Assembly (NCBI GenBank): GCA_018907035.1
Contig: JACCIC010000015.1
Location: 5,644,501-5,708,500, forward strand
Reading direction: 5' to 3'
Length of the DNA: 64,000 bases
From: Sycobia sp. Sy_11
Lineage: Eukaryota > Arthropoda > Insecta > Hymenoptera > Epichrysomallidae
The notes beneath the pieces are model-generated. The model did no database searches. It had not been told where the DNA came from and saw nothing but the letters and a program-made list of their open reading frames with translations. Numbering within the stretch: position 1 is the stretch's first letter; the number at the start of each line of letters is the position of its first letter. The position numbers and the translations under genes are program-made. Positions 1 to 10,290 of the stretch are shown one piece after another.

Positions 1-322
1 TGGTGCAGGCAGGCCTTAACGAAAGTACCGGTGCGGCAAGTAAAGCGCAGTCAACGAGGATGGCGGGTAGCGGGAGTGGAGTGGGAGGTGGTGGAGGAGG
101 CACGGACGGGAGGATGAGGGGGCGGAGAGAGCCCTTAAATTAATTCGCGATGAATTACGTCCGCGCCAGCTGCTCGAGCAGTTGTGTTTATTTATGAAGG
201 AACTGGCCCGCGATCTTCCTCACGGCCGACGGTTTTACCGCCTACATACCGAGGCCGACCTACCGTGTCTCAGGATTCGCCGGGCCGGACTCGAAGTATA
301 TGTTTCCGCGGCCGAGGAGGAA

Positions 323-354
<32 letters not shown>

Positions 355-790
355 CCTCCCTTGGGAATCGGCGAGGCTAGAGATTCGAAGTGATCGAAGC
401 CCCGGAGCATAAGGGAGGAGGGGGGCGGCAGTGGGGACGGAGAACGGATGCAACGAGACAGAAGGCCAGGAGAGCGTCTTTGTCGGAAGTTATTCCACTG
501 TCTCAAAGGGGTAGCTCGGGCGGCTAATTCGCCGTGTGGGAGGCGGGCGCGCATTTCTTAACGGTTAATTAAGCCGCGCGGCGGTCTTCCTGGCCGCGGG
601 AGGCTAGAAAGAGAGACATAGAGATGGAGAAGGATAAGGTATCCCGACGCGCAGCACTTTTGGAAATTACGTTATTTACCGCGTGAGAGGCGAGTAGAAT
701 GGACAATTACGGCGGATGCGCGAGAATTAAATTATCGCCGGAGGAGAGGCGAGGGCGGGCCGGTTTTCGAGCCTGCAAAGAGAAATGACA
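1..790. other. GC/CpG-rich island, no gene recognised
   Basis: The first 790 bases are clearly richer in G, C and CpG than the AT-rich DNA after position 800, with purine-rich runs and one (TC)n array. Open frames exist on both strands but follow the low-complexity composition and have no convincing splice or start context. It could be a promoter or 5' region whose gene lies outside the window or has exons further right. Role is inferred from composition only. Confidence 0.4.
323..360. repeat. (TC)n microsatellite with CCCT tail
   Basis: About 14 TC units followed by two CCTC/CCCT units, inside the left GC island. Confidence 0.95.
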
Positions 791-1744
791 TAACGAAGCC
801 GTACTAATCGCGCTAATTATTTCCGATTGAAATACATGGTTTTCACCTGCTACTACGTAGGAAATTATTTATATTGTGGAGGGGAGAACTGAGACTGAAG
901 GTCGCTGAACAAAAAATAGCGCGCCCCAGTTAAATCAAAGAAGCACTAAATACGTGTGATCGAAATTGAATATATTAAGCAACAATTTGAATTTTATGTT
1001 TCTTTTTTTCTTTTTATAAAGCAAGTAAAATATATAAAGTGAAATATATGATTTATAGGAAAAATACAGAAATTAATAATAGATGATGGCATAGTAATAT
1101 GGAAATTAATTATTGAAAAGGTTATATTAGTAAAGAGAATCATGTAAGTCTTTTATATAAAAGTAGAAATATGAGTTGAAATGTATGGTATATAGATAGA
1201 ATTGTTTATGTACAATTGTCAAATTACATGTCCAGTCGATGAATCCGTATTGAATGATATAATTTCAAATGAAATTAATAATATTCAATTTCGTATGAAA
1301 AATTTTTGTACAATATAAAATGATTGTATAAAATCGTGTCATAGGTAGAAATACATAAGATATTATTGTATAACATCATTTTGATGGAAAGGCTAACACT
1401 ACGTAAGTGCCTATATAAATGTCTGATGGGTTATAATTAAGATTACAGTAGTTTATAATATATACCGCAGATTTAGCAATCTAGTATATTTACTTATAAT
1501 TGTTGTTAAGCGCCATCGGTCATTTTCATTTTCCAATTTACGTTCAACCATAGTATTTTTCAGGAGAATTTCTAAATTAAACAGAACTTGTATTCTTTAC
1601 CAGGACATGACAATTATAATGTAGGAGAAAAAAATGGAATTACTTGGATATCAATTATCACGGTTCTACAAAAGTGTTGAAGTGTTGAACATTATTCGGA
1701 AATTTCATGTCTTTTACTGTTTTTGGTGCTGGATCTAATTTTAG
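791..1744. other. AT-rich DNA without a recognised gene
   Basis: No open frame here looks coding. A good 3' splice-site-like string (pyrimidines then CAG) ends at 1563 and could begin a small upstream exon of the plus-strand gene that ends at 2246, but its downstream GT is weak, so I do not annotate it. Confidence 0.3.
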
Positions 1745-1790
1745 TCGTGGAATTTCTTCAGCACATCGGAATATTAAGTTGTTTCCGCAC
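1745..1790 (+). CDS. Candidate internal exon upstream of the 1992-2246 terminal exon
   Basis: The segment reads without stops to a strong 5' splice site (CAC|GTAAGT, cut after 1790). It can start at an AG after ATTTT (1743-1744) or at a later TTCTTCAG (ending 1761). The frame ends at a complete codon, ISSAHRNIKLFPH, matching the phase-0 start of the terminal exon at 1992; the intron would be 201 nt. Seen: the splice strings and the phase match. Inferred: that both belong to one transcript. A stop-free minus-strand reading of the same bases exists, so this stays tentative. Confidence 0.28.
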
Positions 1791-1991
1791 GTAAGTGCGA
1801 ATGTTCGTATATAGATAAAGCTGATGTTATTTATACTTGACCATTCGGCACTTTTCTCATTCAAAGTTAATTTTATTTTTCGACCAGATGTTTGGTTCTT
1901 GATATATTCTATATAGTATTTATATAGGACTCTTGAAAAATGGGATAAAAATACAGGTATACATAATTTGAAGAATTTATTTTTATTTCAG

Positions 1992-2246
1992 TCCCTGACG
2001 AGGAGCCGAGGCGACTCGAAACATCCGGCTAAGTTCACTGGGATATGGGCAAATAAGTTGGAGGAGGGGATAGTCAGATCGTCTTCTGTTGATCATTATT
2101 TTTTTCTCAGCGTATTTATAGTCATAGCAATTTTATACTTTAGATTCACTACGGCGATTAAAAGCATGGCCAGTCTGTCTGTTCTTATAATAAGACTGGA
2201 AGATCGAGTTATAGAAGAGAATAATAGAAACAAAAAAACGTCATAA
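1992..2246 (+). CDS. Terminal coding exon of a single-pass membrane protein (family not recognised)
   Basis: A strong 3' splice site (TTTTTATTTCAG ending at 1991) opens an 84-codon frame that ends in TAA at 2244-2246, and AATAAA follows at 2284-2289. The peptide starts SLTRSRGDSKHP, has an acidic/basic stretch (WANKLEEGIVRSSS), one hydrophobic helix at about exon residues 36-50 (YFFLSVFIVIAILYF), then a charged tail with RLEDRVIEENN that may form a short coiled coil. This is the layout of a protein anchored near its C-terminus, as in GRAM-domain and other contact-site proteins, but the sequence alone does not assign it. Upstream exons must lie to the left; the best candidate ends at 1790 in matching phase. 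The combination of splice site, frame and polyadenylation signal makes a real terminal exon likely. Confidence 0.55.
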   Translation, partial: SLTRSRGDSKHPAKFTGIWANKLEEGIVRSSSVDHYFFLSVFIVIAILYFRFTTAIKSMASLSVLIIRLEDRVIEENNRNKKTS

Positions 2247-2283
2247 GGAGTCTTTCGCCGAGTATGGATGCTATAAATGGATT

Positions 2284-2296
2284 AATAAATTTTATT
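2284..2296. terminator. Overlapping polyadenylation signals for both strands
   Basis: AATAAA on the plus strand (2284-2289) is followed after one base by TTTATT (2291-2296), which is AATAAA on the minus strand. The plus signal is 38 nt past the stop of the 1992-2246 exon. The minus signal is about 180 nt past the stop of the candidate exon at 2477-2547. AATAAA is common in AT-rich DNA, so its use is inferred from context. Confidence 0.4.
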
Positions 2297-2476
2297 TAAA
2301 AACTTTTACAATTAGGTTTCTCATGTCATATATGATAAAGATTAAATATTATAGAATACTTAATTACCTTTTTTTCATTTAATTACTATATTATACTTAA
2401 TACTTAAATCCTTGTAGTACTTTTCATTAATTGTTAATAAATTTATATTAATCAATTCACCGCATCTCTAATGAAA

Positions 2477-2547
2477 CTAAATGCTCTTGGTGTAATGCTG
2501 ATACGAGTCTGACTGATCTGAGCTATCCGTGGTTAGTACTGTAGCTC
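2477..2547 (-). CDS. Candidate minus-strand terminal exon (short acidic/serine C-terminus)
   Basis: Read on the minus strand, a good 3' splice site (TTTTGTTTGTTCCTAG) is followed by two bases of a split codon and then ATVLTTDSSDQSDSYQHY, four more residues and TAG at 2477-2479. The 5' partner must leave one base. A nearby GTACGT donor at about 2659 is phase-compatible, but the exon it would close is only about ten codons after a stop. The peptide is coding-like, yet 23 codons is short enough to be chance. No family recognised. Confidence 0.28.
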
Positions 2548-2959
2548 CTAGGAACAAACAAAAGTGAATTTTGAAGGACAAGATCAGTTTTCAATAACAC
2601 CATAATTCGAAATAAATTTTGGATTCAATGACGAAAATTATCATTTCATCTACGTACCTAAATGAGATATCAATGTAAGATTGAACATTTAAGATGATTG
2701 TTTTTTATTGTGAAAAACTGATTACATTATCATTAGTCTAATCATTGACGCTGTTTCACAAAGAAATTAGGAAAGACTTGTGAAAATCAATTCTTCGGCT
2801 GGAGAATTGATACCATGTAAAGTATTAAAATGACATCATATTATGAGATTGAGGTCCAGCTTAACTCCAGGGATTAATTATTACTGGCACACATAAAATA
2901 TTCCATAGCCATATTTCATAATATGCTTAATTATATAAATAGTTTTGTTTCAATTCCAG

Positions 2960-3049
2960 ATAATTCGATAGAAGCTCCAAATGAGTTTGAATATCGTCGA
3001 TTTGTTCAAGGCATATCGAGCGTAATCGAAATGATTATCGATATCTTAT
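2960..3049 (+). CDS. Candidate internal exon
   Basis: A pyrimidine-rich 3' splice site (TTTTGTTTCAATTCCAG) ends at 2959. The frame that follows (two bases of a split codon, then NSIEAPNEFEYRRFVQG and ISSVIEMIIDIL) stays open to a possible donor T|GTAAAG after 3049. Codon use and the mixed amphipathic peptide look coding; the minus strand is interrupted here. It lies to the right of a plus-strand polyadenylation signal, so it would belong to a second plus-strand gene. No family recognised. Confidence 0.3.
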
Positions 3050-3161
3050 GTAAAGTGATGAAAATAAATACACAAAAATGTATGAAGTATAAGAGTTTAA
3101 TATATGTTGAATAACATTGAAATCCATGATATAAATTACTTCATTAGTATCTTTTCATTAG

Positions 3162-3243
3162 TACGGTCGAAATGGTACTGTTGCTCTATACTGAATCATT
3201 GGATGATTACCATCAGTCGACATCATTAAATCGACAAATTTAA
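3162..3243 (+). CDS. Candidate terminal exon
   Basis: After a 3' splice-site-like string (TATCTTTTCATTAG ending at 3161) the frame reads TVEMVLLLYTESLDDYHQ, then eight residues and TAA at 3241-3243. It needs a preceding exon leaving two bases, which the 2960-3049 candidate does not, so the two would need another exon between them or are alternatives. Short and unsupported by homology. Confidence 0.22.
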
Positions 3244-3479
3244 CTAAGTTATCTATCAGTTAAATGAAATAATACATAGATCGATGAGAGTAAACGTTAG
3301 GATAGAACGTGATGATTTCTTTTCTCCGGCAGATTTTACTAATGCCCACTTATAACGTCCCTTTACGATTCCCTTGAGTTGAAAGGCACTTAAACTGTAA
3401 TTTATTCCCAGATCCCCATACCTGCCGGTAAATCCGAATGGTATAAAGCCTTCAAACCATTTCAGGGGCAATTAAAACT

Positions 3480-3850
3480 AATTATAATTGTCGGGCTTAA
3501 TGTCCTCTCTCGTTCGAGTTGGCAAATATTAAAACACGCGAACGATTCGGCGCGCTCGCGCGGGACTTTATCGCGCGTCACGGGCACGAGACGCTTCAAT
3601 TATAGGCCGGCTCTCGCGATGCGCAATATTTCGGCGCGGGGCGGTGCGAGGAGGGGGGGGGAGGGGTTAGAGGGCCGACCGGTGAAAGCTGCTATCGCGC
3701 AAAAACGCTCCTCCCAGCGCCGCGGTACAGAGGCGGCCGGCGCGCTAAAACAATCTCTTCCCATTATCAAATGATATCGTCGACGGCAGGAAAGTTTTGA
3801 TTAGTTGGCGTGTTTTATTGCCTGTTTTAGAGCGTGCGCCGTGATCCGTG
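3480..3850. other. GC/CpG-rich patch with poly-G run
   Basis: A compact CpG-rich block with many GCGC strings and a run of G at about 3653-3665, flanked by AT-rich DNA. It resembles the other GC islands and may be regulatory. No gene start was recognised. Confidence 0.35.
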
Positions 3851-4301
3851 GAGCTCTCTGATATTCAAGGGGGCCTTTTTCTCCATGTCGCTACTCCCTC
3901 TATTTTTCACGGTAAAGAAGAGGCAATTACGAAGTTCTTTATTAAAACAAAAAAGGGGCCACGCGTCGAAGTCAGCCCGTTCATAAATCAGTGGGTTAAA
4001 AAAAAAATCATTTCAGAGGATATTTTATATTAGATCGCAAAAAATTCAGCAGCAAATAAGTAGAAGAATGTACATTATTGTATAGTAATAATTTCATTTT
4101 TTTAAGACCAATTTATTATACACACGAGGATTTATGGGTAAAGTTAAGCTTTCCAGTGCAAAATTAATCATTATTTTGAAGTTGAACAAAAAAATAATAT
4201 TTCAAAACTCAAATGAAAAAAGTATTTTCAGCAGTTTGACCTGAATAGGCACTAGTTGAGCATCTCTGTAAATTTATTTCCTAACATGTTGAATTATTCA
4301 G

Positions 4302-4484
4302 GTATCGATATGGTTTTTTATTGACTATTTTTATATTACTAATTTAAAATCGGAGCGTATGAATGTATCTTGGCCGTTTGACCGGGATATCAAAAGACCA
4401 ACTACACCTCCATTAGAAGCTCAAAAAAATCTTATGATAGCTGTAAATAGACGATGTCGGCCATTTGAATTTCTAACTAATTGA
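4302..4484 (+). CDS. Candidate terminal exon or small ORF with polyadenylation signal
   Basis: A 60-codon open frame begins at a CAG (4299-4301) that could be a 3' splice site and ends in TGA at 4482-4484. An internal ATG at 4359 gives a 41-residue peptide beginning MNVSWPFDRDIKRPTTPP. The first twenty residues are aromatic and hydrophobic (WFFIDYFYI), the rest is charged. AATAAA lies at 4554-4559, 70 nt past the stop. With 2960-3049 and 3162-3243 it forms a cluster of plus-strand exon-like pieces. Not recognised; could also be an old mobile-element fragment. Confidence 0.33.
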   Translation, partial: VSIWFFIDYFYITNLKSERMNVSWPFDRDIKRPTTPPLEAQKNLMIAVNRRCRPFEFLTN

Positions 4485-4553
4485 CAATGATTCGAATATC
4501 ACTGATTGCATATCGTCAACATAATGTAACAATAGGCTTTTAAAAACTTAAGA

Positions 4554-4559
4554 AATAAA
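4554..4559 (+). terminator. Possible polyadenylation signal
   Basis: AATAAA 70 nt after the stop of the 4302-4484 open frame. Confidence 0.25.
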
Positions 4560-6000
4560 TTATACGGTCGAAGATTGGTATATTATAATGCAAATCGATT
4601 CTATTATCAGTAATTTTATTTCATATACAATACCTAACAGACATTTATTTCAGAGGTAGACAACATTTGAGTAAAAGTTAAATTGACTTTTGAAAAAAGC
4701 ATTAAATGTATAACTACAGTCATCTGTATAATTTAAAATGACAATCGTTAATATTCAAATAAACAAAATGAACAATGTCAAAATCAGAACACATCAGATA
4801 TTGTTGATGTATCTGATTGAGCAAAACAGTACTTAATAATTTTGAAATGAGGCTTGTAAATTTTTCGGAATCCAACGATCTCCTATTTCCAAAATATGGT
4901 ACTTTTTCATATACTGATGTACTTCACACAAATCAACATTAATATCATCAGAGAAATTTTGGATACAAAAGCCCCATTTTGTTGTCAGTAAGAAAAAAGA
5001 ATGAATCTAATAATTTCTAGGTAAATGGTTGCTTACGTAGGCTAAGGTATATAAATCTCTGTAATATGTAATTGACTTTAATTTCAAAATTATATCTTAT
5101 CCATTCAGAACTGGATTCATGCGAATGTTTTAGTAATGATTTTTTTAATCCTAATCTTTTTATCACAGAATGACGCCTGTGTTAATTCACTAGTGTTTGG
5201 AAATTAAATGTATATGTACATTTTATTTGGTATATCATTTAAGAATATTATAAATAAAATTCTAAATATAAATCTATATTGAAACTTTAGAAAGATTTTA
5301 TTCCATAAAATAAGGATTTTTCTCTTATTTTTAGTGCTACGATATGAGAACAAAATTGAATCGTGATTCGAATTTGAATATCTTTTTTGTAAAGATTTGT
5401 TACATATGTACCCCTGCTGATTTGAAATTTGAAAATTTTGTAAAAATTTTAATCAAAACAACAGAAAAAGTCGAGTCTAATAATGTAATATAATCTGTTC
5501 GAAATTGACAAGTTATAATAAGGCGCTATTTTATAAAAATTAAATATGTATACTGTGTCTGAAGATGTTTTTAAGAATTTTTCCATTCGAAGTAATATGT
5601 CAGAATAAGAATCGATTGAAGAAAGTACAAATAGCAAACCTATCTGATAGAAAAACTTATGGATTTTGAGTGTATGTTTGCTTTATAATGGAATGAAATG
5701 GAATTAGTCTCACAGTAAGTTAAATTACACAACTTTTATAAAGCATTATAAAATAATAATTTAAAATAAAATATCGTGAGCATTTTTTTGTTTAAATTCT
5801 GTGCCCTTTATAATATGCTAATTTTATTTCTTGGATTTTCAAAAATACAGTATAAGTGATAATAATTCTAAAAAATTTATTAAAATCTATAGAATATAGT
5901 TCTTTAAATCAATTTTGATATCACGATTCTAGTCAACTGGACATTGAAATAAATAATGTCGCAAATCTTTGATAAAAGATATTTTACTTCGTGATTCGTT
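4560..6000. other. AT-rich DNA, nothing recognised
   Basis: Low-GC sequence with scattered short open frames lacking coding character or good splice context. Confidence 0.5.
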
Positions 6001-6059
6001 TCCCGCACCTTTGAATACAGAGAAAGCGTTTCAAAATTTGAAAAAGCTAAGGGGAGCAG

Positions 6060-6345
6060 GGGCCCGATAGCTCCACCCCAATTATAAATAGAACCGCGCG
6101 GAGCGAAAACTACAGGTGTGAGATGTACGGCCGGAGGTGATGGTATACGATCAGATCTACGGGAGACGCATACAGGGGGAAGGGCGAGAGTGAGGAGCGC
6201 AAGGACTCCGCACTGATCAATCAGACATCAAGCGACATACAGCATTTAAGCGGAGTTATACAATAGACGGCGAGCAATCGAGATCAAACGGAGTTCGAAC
6301 AATATACATTTCCAGAATAAATAAATTATTTACCCTAAACTTTTC
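6060..6345 (+). promoter_or_regulatory. TATA box to AATAAA segment, LTR-like or gene promoter
   Basis: A sharply delimited non-AT-rich stretch contains TATAAATA at 6083-6090, a transcribable purine-rich segment of about 230 bases, then overlapping AATAAATAAA at 6316-6325. TATA plus AATAAA about 235 bp apart in unique-looking DNA is the layout of the U3-R-U5 part of an LTR. An ordinary promoter is the alternative. I could not fix a TG...CA boundary or a target-site duplication, so the LTR reading is weak. Confidence 0.3.
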
Positions 6346-7324
6346 TTCCTCAGTCTGACTTCTCTGCCATTTCATTTCTGAATAATATTTAAAATTTAAT
6401 TATGAATAAATTTATTAAAAACTGCTACTACCTGTATTCTGATATTTAATGCAAGTGTTATAGTGAAGAAAAATCCTTCTTAATATCTTTACATACATTA
6501 TATACCCATAATAATTATACATCAATACATATTTGCAAAACTCTCGATTTATAACGTGGTTTAAACGCTTTTTCCTCCTAATATGACAAAAAAATCGTCT
6601 GATCGTCTAACAAGTAATTAAAGAAAATGCTTAATCTTTGATATAATGTATGCAATTCTCCGAAGCAGAACTATTTATTGTAAAATGGAAAAACTACGTG
6701 ATAGTTATACAACCTCACTTAAGATATACAAAGCGCTTTTACCACGCCTAGAACAATTTTCAAAACTTAGAACACTGTTGATGAGGAGAGGTGTGGAGAG
6801 ACTCGACAACTCGAACAAGCTCGTGGGGGAACGAAAATAAATGGATCGATAAATGAAATACGAAAGATTTCTGTCAGATCGTTTTTGGCCCTACAAGTTT
6901 CACTGCTCGATTACATCCATTAGAACACCCGGCACTGCCTTACCAAATCAACCTTCAGCCCTTCCAAACCGATTCAACATAACGGAATCAACCGCTGCAT
7001 ACGACAGTATCGCGGAGGCATTGTACCTACAGCCTGGCTCGGTGCGACGGCGCGCGTCACAAGCTTCGAGCCGATCTATTATAGCCTGAGTTAAGTATAA
7101 GCCGGAAAGCATCGACGCGGGGGAGCGTAGTTGCGAAATCTGCTCTGCAGACACTGCCGTTCCAATTCATTCATTCATTACTGTCATCAAATTGAAAGGC
7201 GTATTTGCAATTTAAATTTCCCGGATTTTATCATTTCGTAAATTTTCTTTTCTGGAAATTGATCGGACTGGTAGTGACACCTGCTCGAAATTTCACGTCA
7301 AAAGTGAATAGGGTGTTTGTCACT
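6346..7324. other. No gene recognised; moderately GC-rich after 6780
   Basis: Position 6346-6780 is AT-rich. From about 6780 to 7160 the composition rises and short frames open on both strands, but none has splice signals or a recognisable product. Part of 7160-7324 is probably the 5' untranslated end of the mariner remnant. Confidence 0.3.
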
Positions 7325-8139
7325 ATGTCTGGATGTCTTAAACAAAGAAGTAGCATTAACTTTTGTTTCCGCAATGGAGTTTTGACTGTAGAAACATTGG
7401 AGATGCTGTAAAAAGCCTTTGGGATGGACCAGACTCTGTCTTTAAAGAAAGTTTACAAGTAGTACAACGCGTTCAAAGCCAGCCCCGAAAGTGTTAAGAA
7501 TAATGTAGTATCAAATGGGCCAAAACATCGACCGATGATCAGGACATCAAGCAGGTCAAAGAACTTGTGCTCCAAAACCGTCGGCTGACAATTATGGACC
7601 TTGCCGATTCTGTGGTAAATACACTTACGACCCCGAAACAACCGATCAATCGAGCGAATAACGAACCGAAGGTGAGATAAGACCGAGAAAACTTCGCCAA
7701 AGTCGCTTAAACGGTCAAAGTCATGTTACCAGTTTTCCTCGATTATCCCGATGTGATGCATTCTGAATTCCGTCCGACGGGCCGAACGGTTAACGAAGAA
7801 TATTCTGTCAGTGGTATATGTCGTTTACGTCAAGCTATTCGCAAAAAGGCCAGAGTTATGGCAAAACAACTCTTCGTTGTTGCATCACAAAAATCCACCA
7901 TCTCACGCAGCACTGGTCGTTCACTTGGTTTCACTCCGTGTGATATCTGTCTATTCAACAAACGAAAGAGATCGCTCTGGGTACACCATTCTGATTCGAT
8001 TGAGAAGATAAAAGTTGAATCGCTGCGCGCTTTGAAAGCAACACCGAAGGAGTACTTTGTTAAGTGATATGATAACCAGGAAATACGTTGGCATAAGCGC
8101 ATTGCAGCGAAAGGGAATGAAATTGATCTGAAAAATTAA
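7325..8139 (+). pseudogene. Mariner-family transposase, truncated and frameshifted
   Basis: The conceptual reading starts MSGCLKQRSSINFCFRNGV, the N-terminal HTH of mariner transposases, and continues through stops. It later gives KVMLPVFLDYPDVMHSEF and RTVNEEY, then shifts frame to HHKNPPSHAALVVH, returns to GFTPCDICLFNKRKRS, IEKIKVESLRALKATPKEYF, and after a stop RWHKRIAAKGNE, ending near 8139. In intact mariners a DD34D triad does catalysis. Here the segment with the first Asp (TGDE motif) is missing, the second Asp is replaced (HHKN where families have HxDN), and only the third (PCD) remains. At 815 nt it is short of the usual roughly 345 codons. At least two frameshifts and several stops make it non-functional. 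I could not identify terminal inverted repeats or the subfamily. Confidence 0.9.
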
Positions 8140-8926
8140 ATAAAGATTTTGGAAATATCAGAAAATTTATTTTTTCTTATTTCGATTTAATCACACGAGT
8201 ACTTCTGGCTTTTCGGCATTATGTCCTTACAGAGTAACCTGATTTTTTTTTTGGTGTCTGTGTAGCTGTCAAATTATTATTGTCACGATATTGATTTTCA
8301 GAAAAATATATCGCAGATGCTTATTAATACGATCAGACAAGAGTTTATCGGATAAAAAATATGTGCATGATTTAAAAAAACAAACTGAAATATATGCTTG
8401 TGTTTTATTTTATATAAATAGCTATTGAGAATAAATCGTGTACGGCATGATTTGGGATTGAGTGTAAATTTTATTTATTATCTCGTGCTATTTCATTTTC
8501 AAAACAATTATTCATATGTTCAATACTGTATATTGTATAGATAAATGGATTAAAATGAGTAAACAAAATGATAATTTTTTATTTACATATTCCCATTGTT
8601 CTCACGGGTAATTTACTGTCTTATGAAGCACATTATGTCTCGAATTATTATGAAAAGGATACACGATGATAAGGATTAAATAACAAAAAGGTTTGAACTT
8701 TTAGTAATTTATTATATTCTTCTATTTCCGTAGTTACCATTATTACTACCTATTCTTTTAAATATTTATTTTTTATATATTTAAGAAAATAGTATTTTTT
8801 CATAAACGTACTCGTAAATAGTCAATTGTTCTGTTAAGATCGTGTCGCCAGTCAACTTACTTTCACAAATAAATGGATTTCAATCTCCATCTATCACCAA
8901 CTCTCTCTATGTCTCTGTATCTCCGG
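8140..8926. other. AT-rich DNA, nothing recognised
   Basis: The first 150 bases are probably the 3' end of the mariner copy. The remainder has no coding-like frame. A minus-strand GTAAGT near 8858-8863 has only a ten-codon frame in front of it. Confidence 0.4.

Positions 8927-8952
<26 letters not shown>
8927..8952. repeat. (TC)n microsatellite
   Basis: About 13 TC units within a longer pyrimidine-rich stretch (8880-9000). Confidence 0.95.
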
Positions 8953-8958
<6 letters not shown>

Positions 8959-8999
8959 ATCCTCTCCCGATCCCTATCTGTTCCTCTCTCGCTCCGACT

Positions 9000-9650
9000 C
9001 TCTTTTCTAACCTGTTAATCTAGCTCACCCAGCAGAGATTATCTGGCCTGGTGACGGATTTAACTCAATCTCTTAGAAGCCCTCTGAAGCTTTTTATTAA
9101 GACATCGCTTTGAATAGATAATGTTTATTGTAGTACTCCGTTACAGAAGACATTTGAAATTAATATTGGAGCTAACAGATTATATCTCGTGAATTGAGTC
9201 GAAAACATTTCAATAAGACATCAAGACATACAAAAATTTCTTTAAGATTGTCGTAGATTGTTTAAATGGAACAATTGTTTCTTATTCGAAAAATTATTTG
9301 GAAAATAAGTTCAACACGAGTCATATTAAAGAAATTGAACCAAACGTTAAGACTAATCATAGGAATGATCGAATATGATGAGTCTGTATAATTCGAAAAA
9401 TCGTATAATGAAATTTAAAAATTTTCAAAACGCTGTATCTCTGAATATATGTCTGAAATTATTAGGAAATATAAATCAATGTAAAATAGGAATTCGATTT
9501 ATTGACGAAATAAAACAGACAAAGAAAATATGTAACGATGCGTAACAAATGATGGATTTATAAAATAAAAATTATCACGGTGATAAACAATAAATAAAAA
9601 AAAATCTCTTTATCTATTGCGTTTCTCGGGACATTGATCAGAAATCATCG
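9000..9650. other. AT-rich DNA, nothing recognised
   Basis: No coding-like frame or structured repeat seen. Confidence 0.5.
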
Positions 9651-9936
9651 AATCAAATTTGAATCAATTATCTGGCTCTAGTCGTATCCACCCGATCCAA
9701 CGAAGCTCCCCTCTAGGCCGTCGGCCGCGAGATTTTCCCCATCCACGATCCGTCAGCGAGCCTTCCTCCCCCACCCCCCTCGCCCCTTCCACGGAGCTCA
9801 TTTCCGCGTTATCGCCCCGAGGATTGATCTCGGTCTGGCGCCACCTCTTCCGCCCCCCCCGACCGTGCGAAAGCTCCGCAGCTTCGCGAGCGCTCTGTTT
9901 ACACCAGAGCGAGCGAAGGAGAGAGAGGGAGAGAGA

Positions 9937-9998
<62 letters not shown>

Positions 9999-10290
9999 GC
10001 CGAGGAAAATAGAATAGCTAGCACCGCGCTTGGATATCGTTCCGTGAAATTTCCAGCGAGTCGCGTTTCCTCGGCTGCTTCGCCGTCATTCTCCTTCAGC
10101 AGCACTGGGGCGGGTAGAGGGGTTCGGATTCTCGCGGAGATTCGCGCGGATCGCTTTCCATTGTGGCCTCTCGTATATGGTTTCTCTTCTTTGATATTTA
10201 TCGTGCGCCCAAGCTGTTTTGGTAAGCCGTGTATCAAAAGCATTGCTTTCGTACATAGTAATTTTTTTCGTTCCACTTAGCATTCTTTAG
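9651..10290. other. GC-rich island with long (GA)n array
   Basis: CpG-rich sequence on both sides of a (GA)n array. Frames across it are open mostly because of composition. A plus-strand donor-like GGTAAG near 10225 could end a 5' exon, but no start or product can be defended. Confidence 0.35.
9918..9995. repeat. (GA)n microsatellite, one of the longest GA arrays here
   Basis: Nearly 80 bp of GA units with one or two GGA interruptions at the left end. Confidence 0.95.

Noticed and set aside
270..554. Arg/Glu/Ser-rich frames across the (TC)n array
   Set aside because: Translation of a microsatellite; no splice or start support.
9899..10276. 125-codon minus-strand frame
   Set aside because: Half is serine-leucine repeat from the (GA)n array, the rest is island composition.
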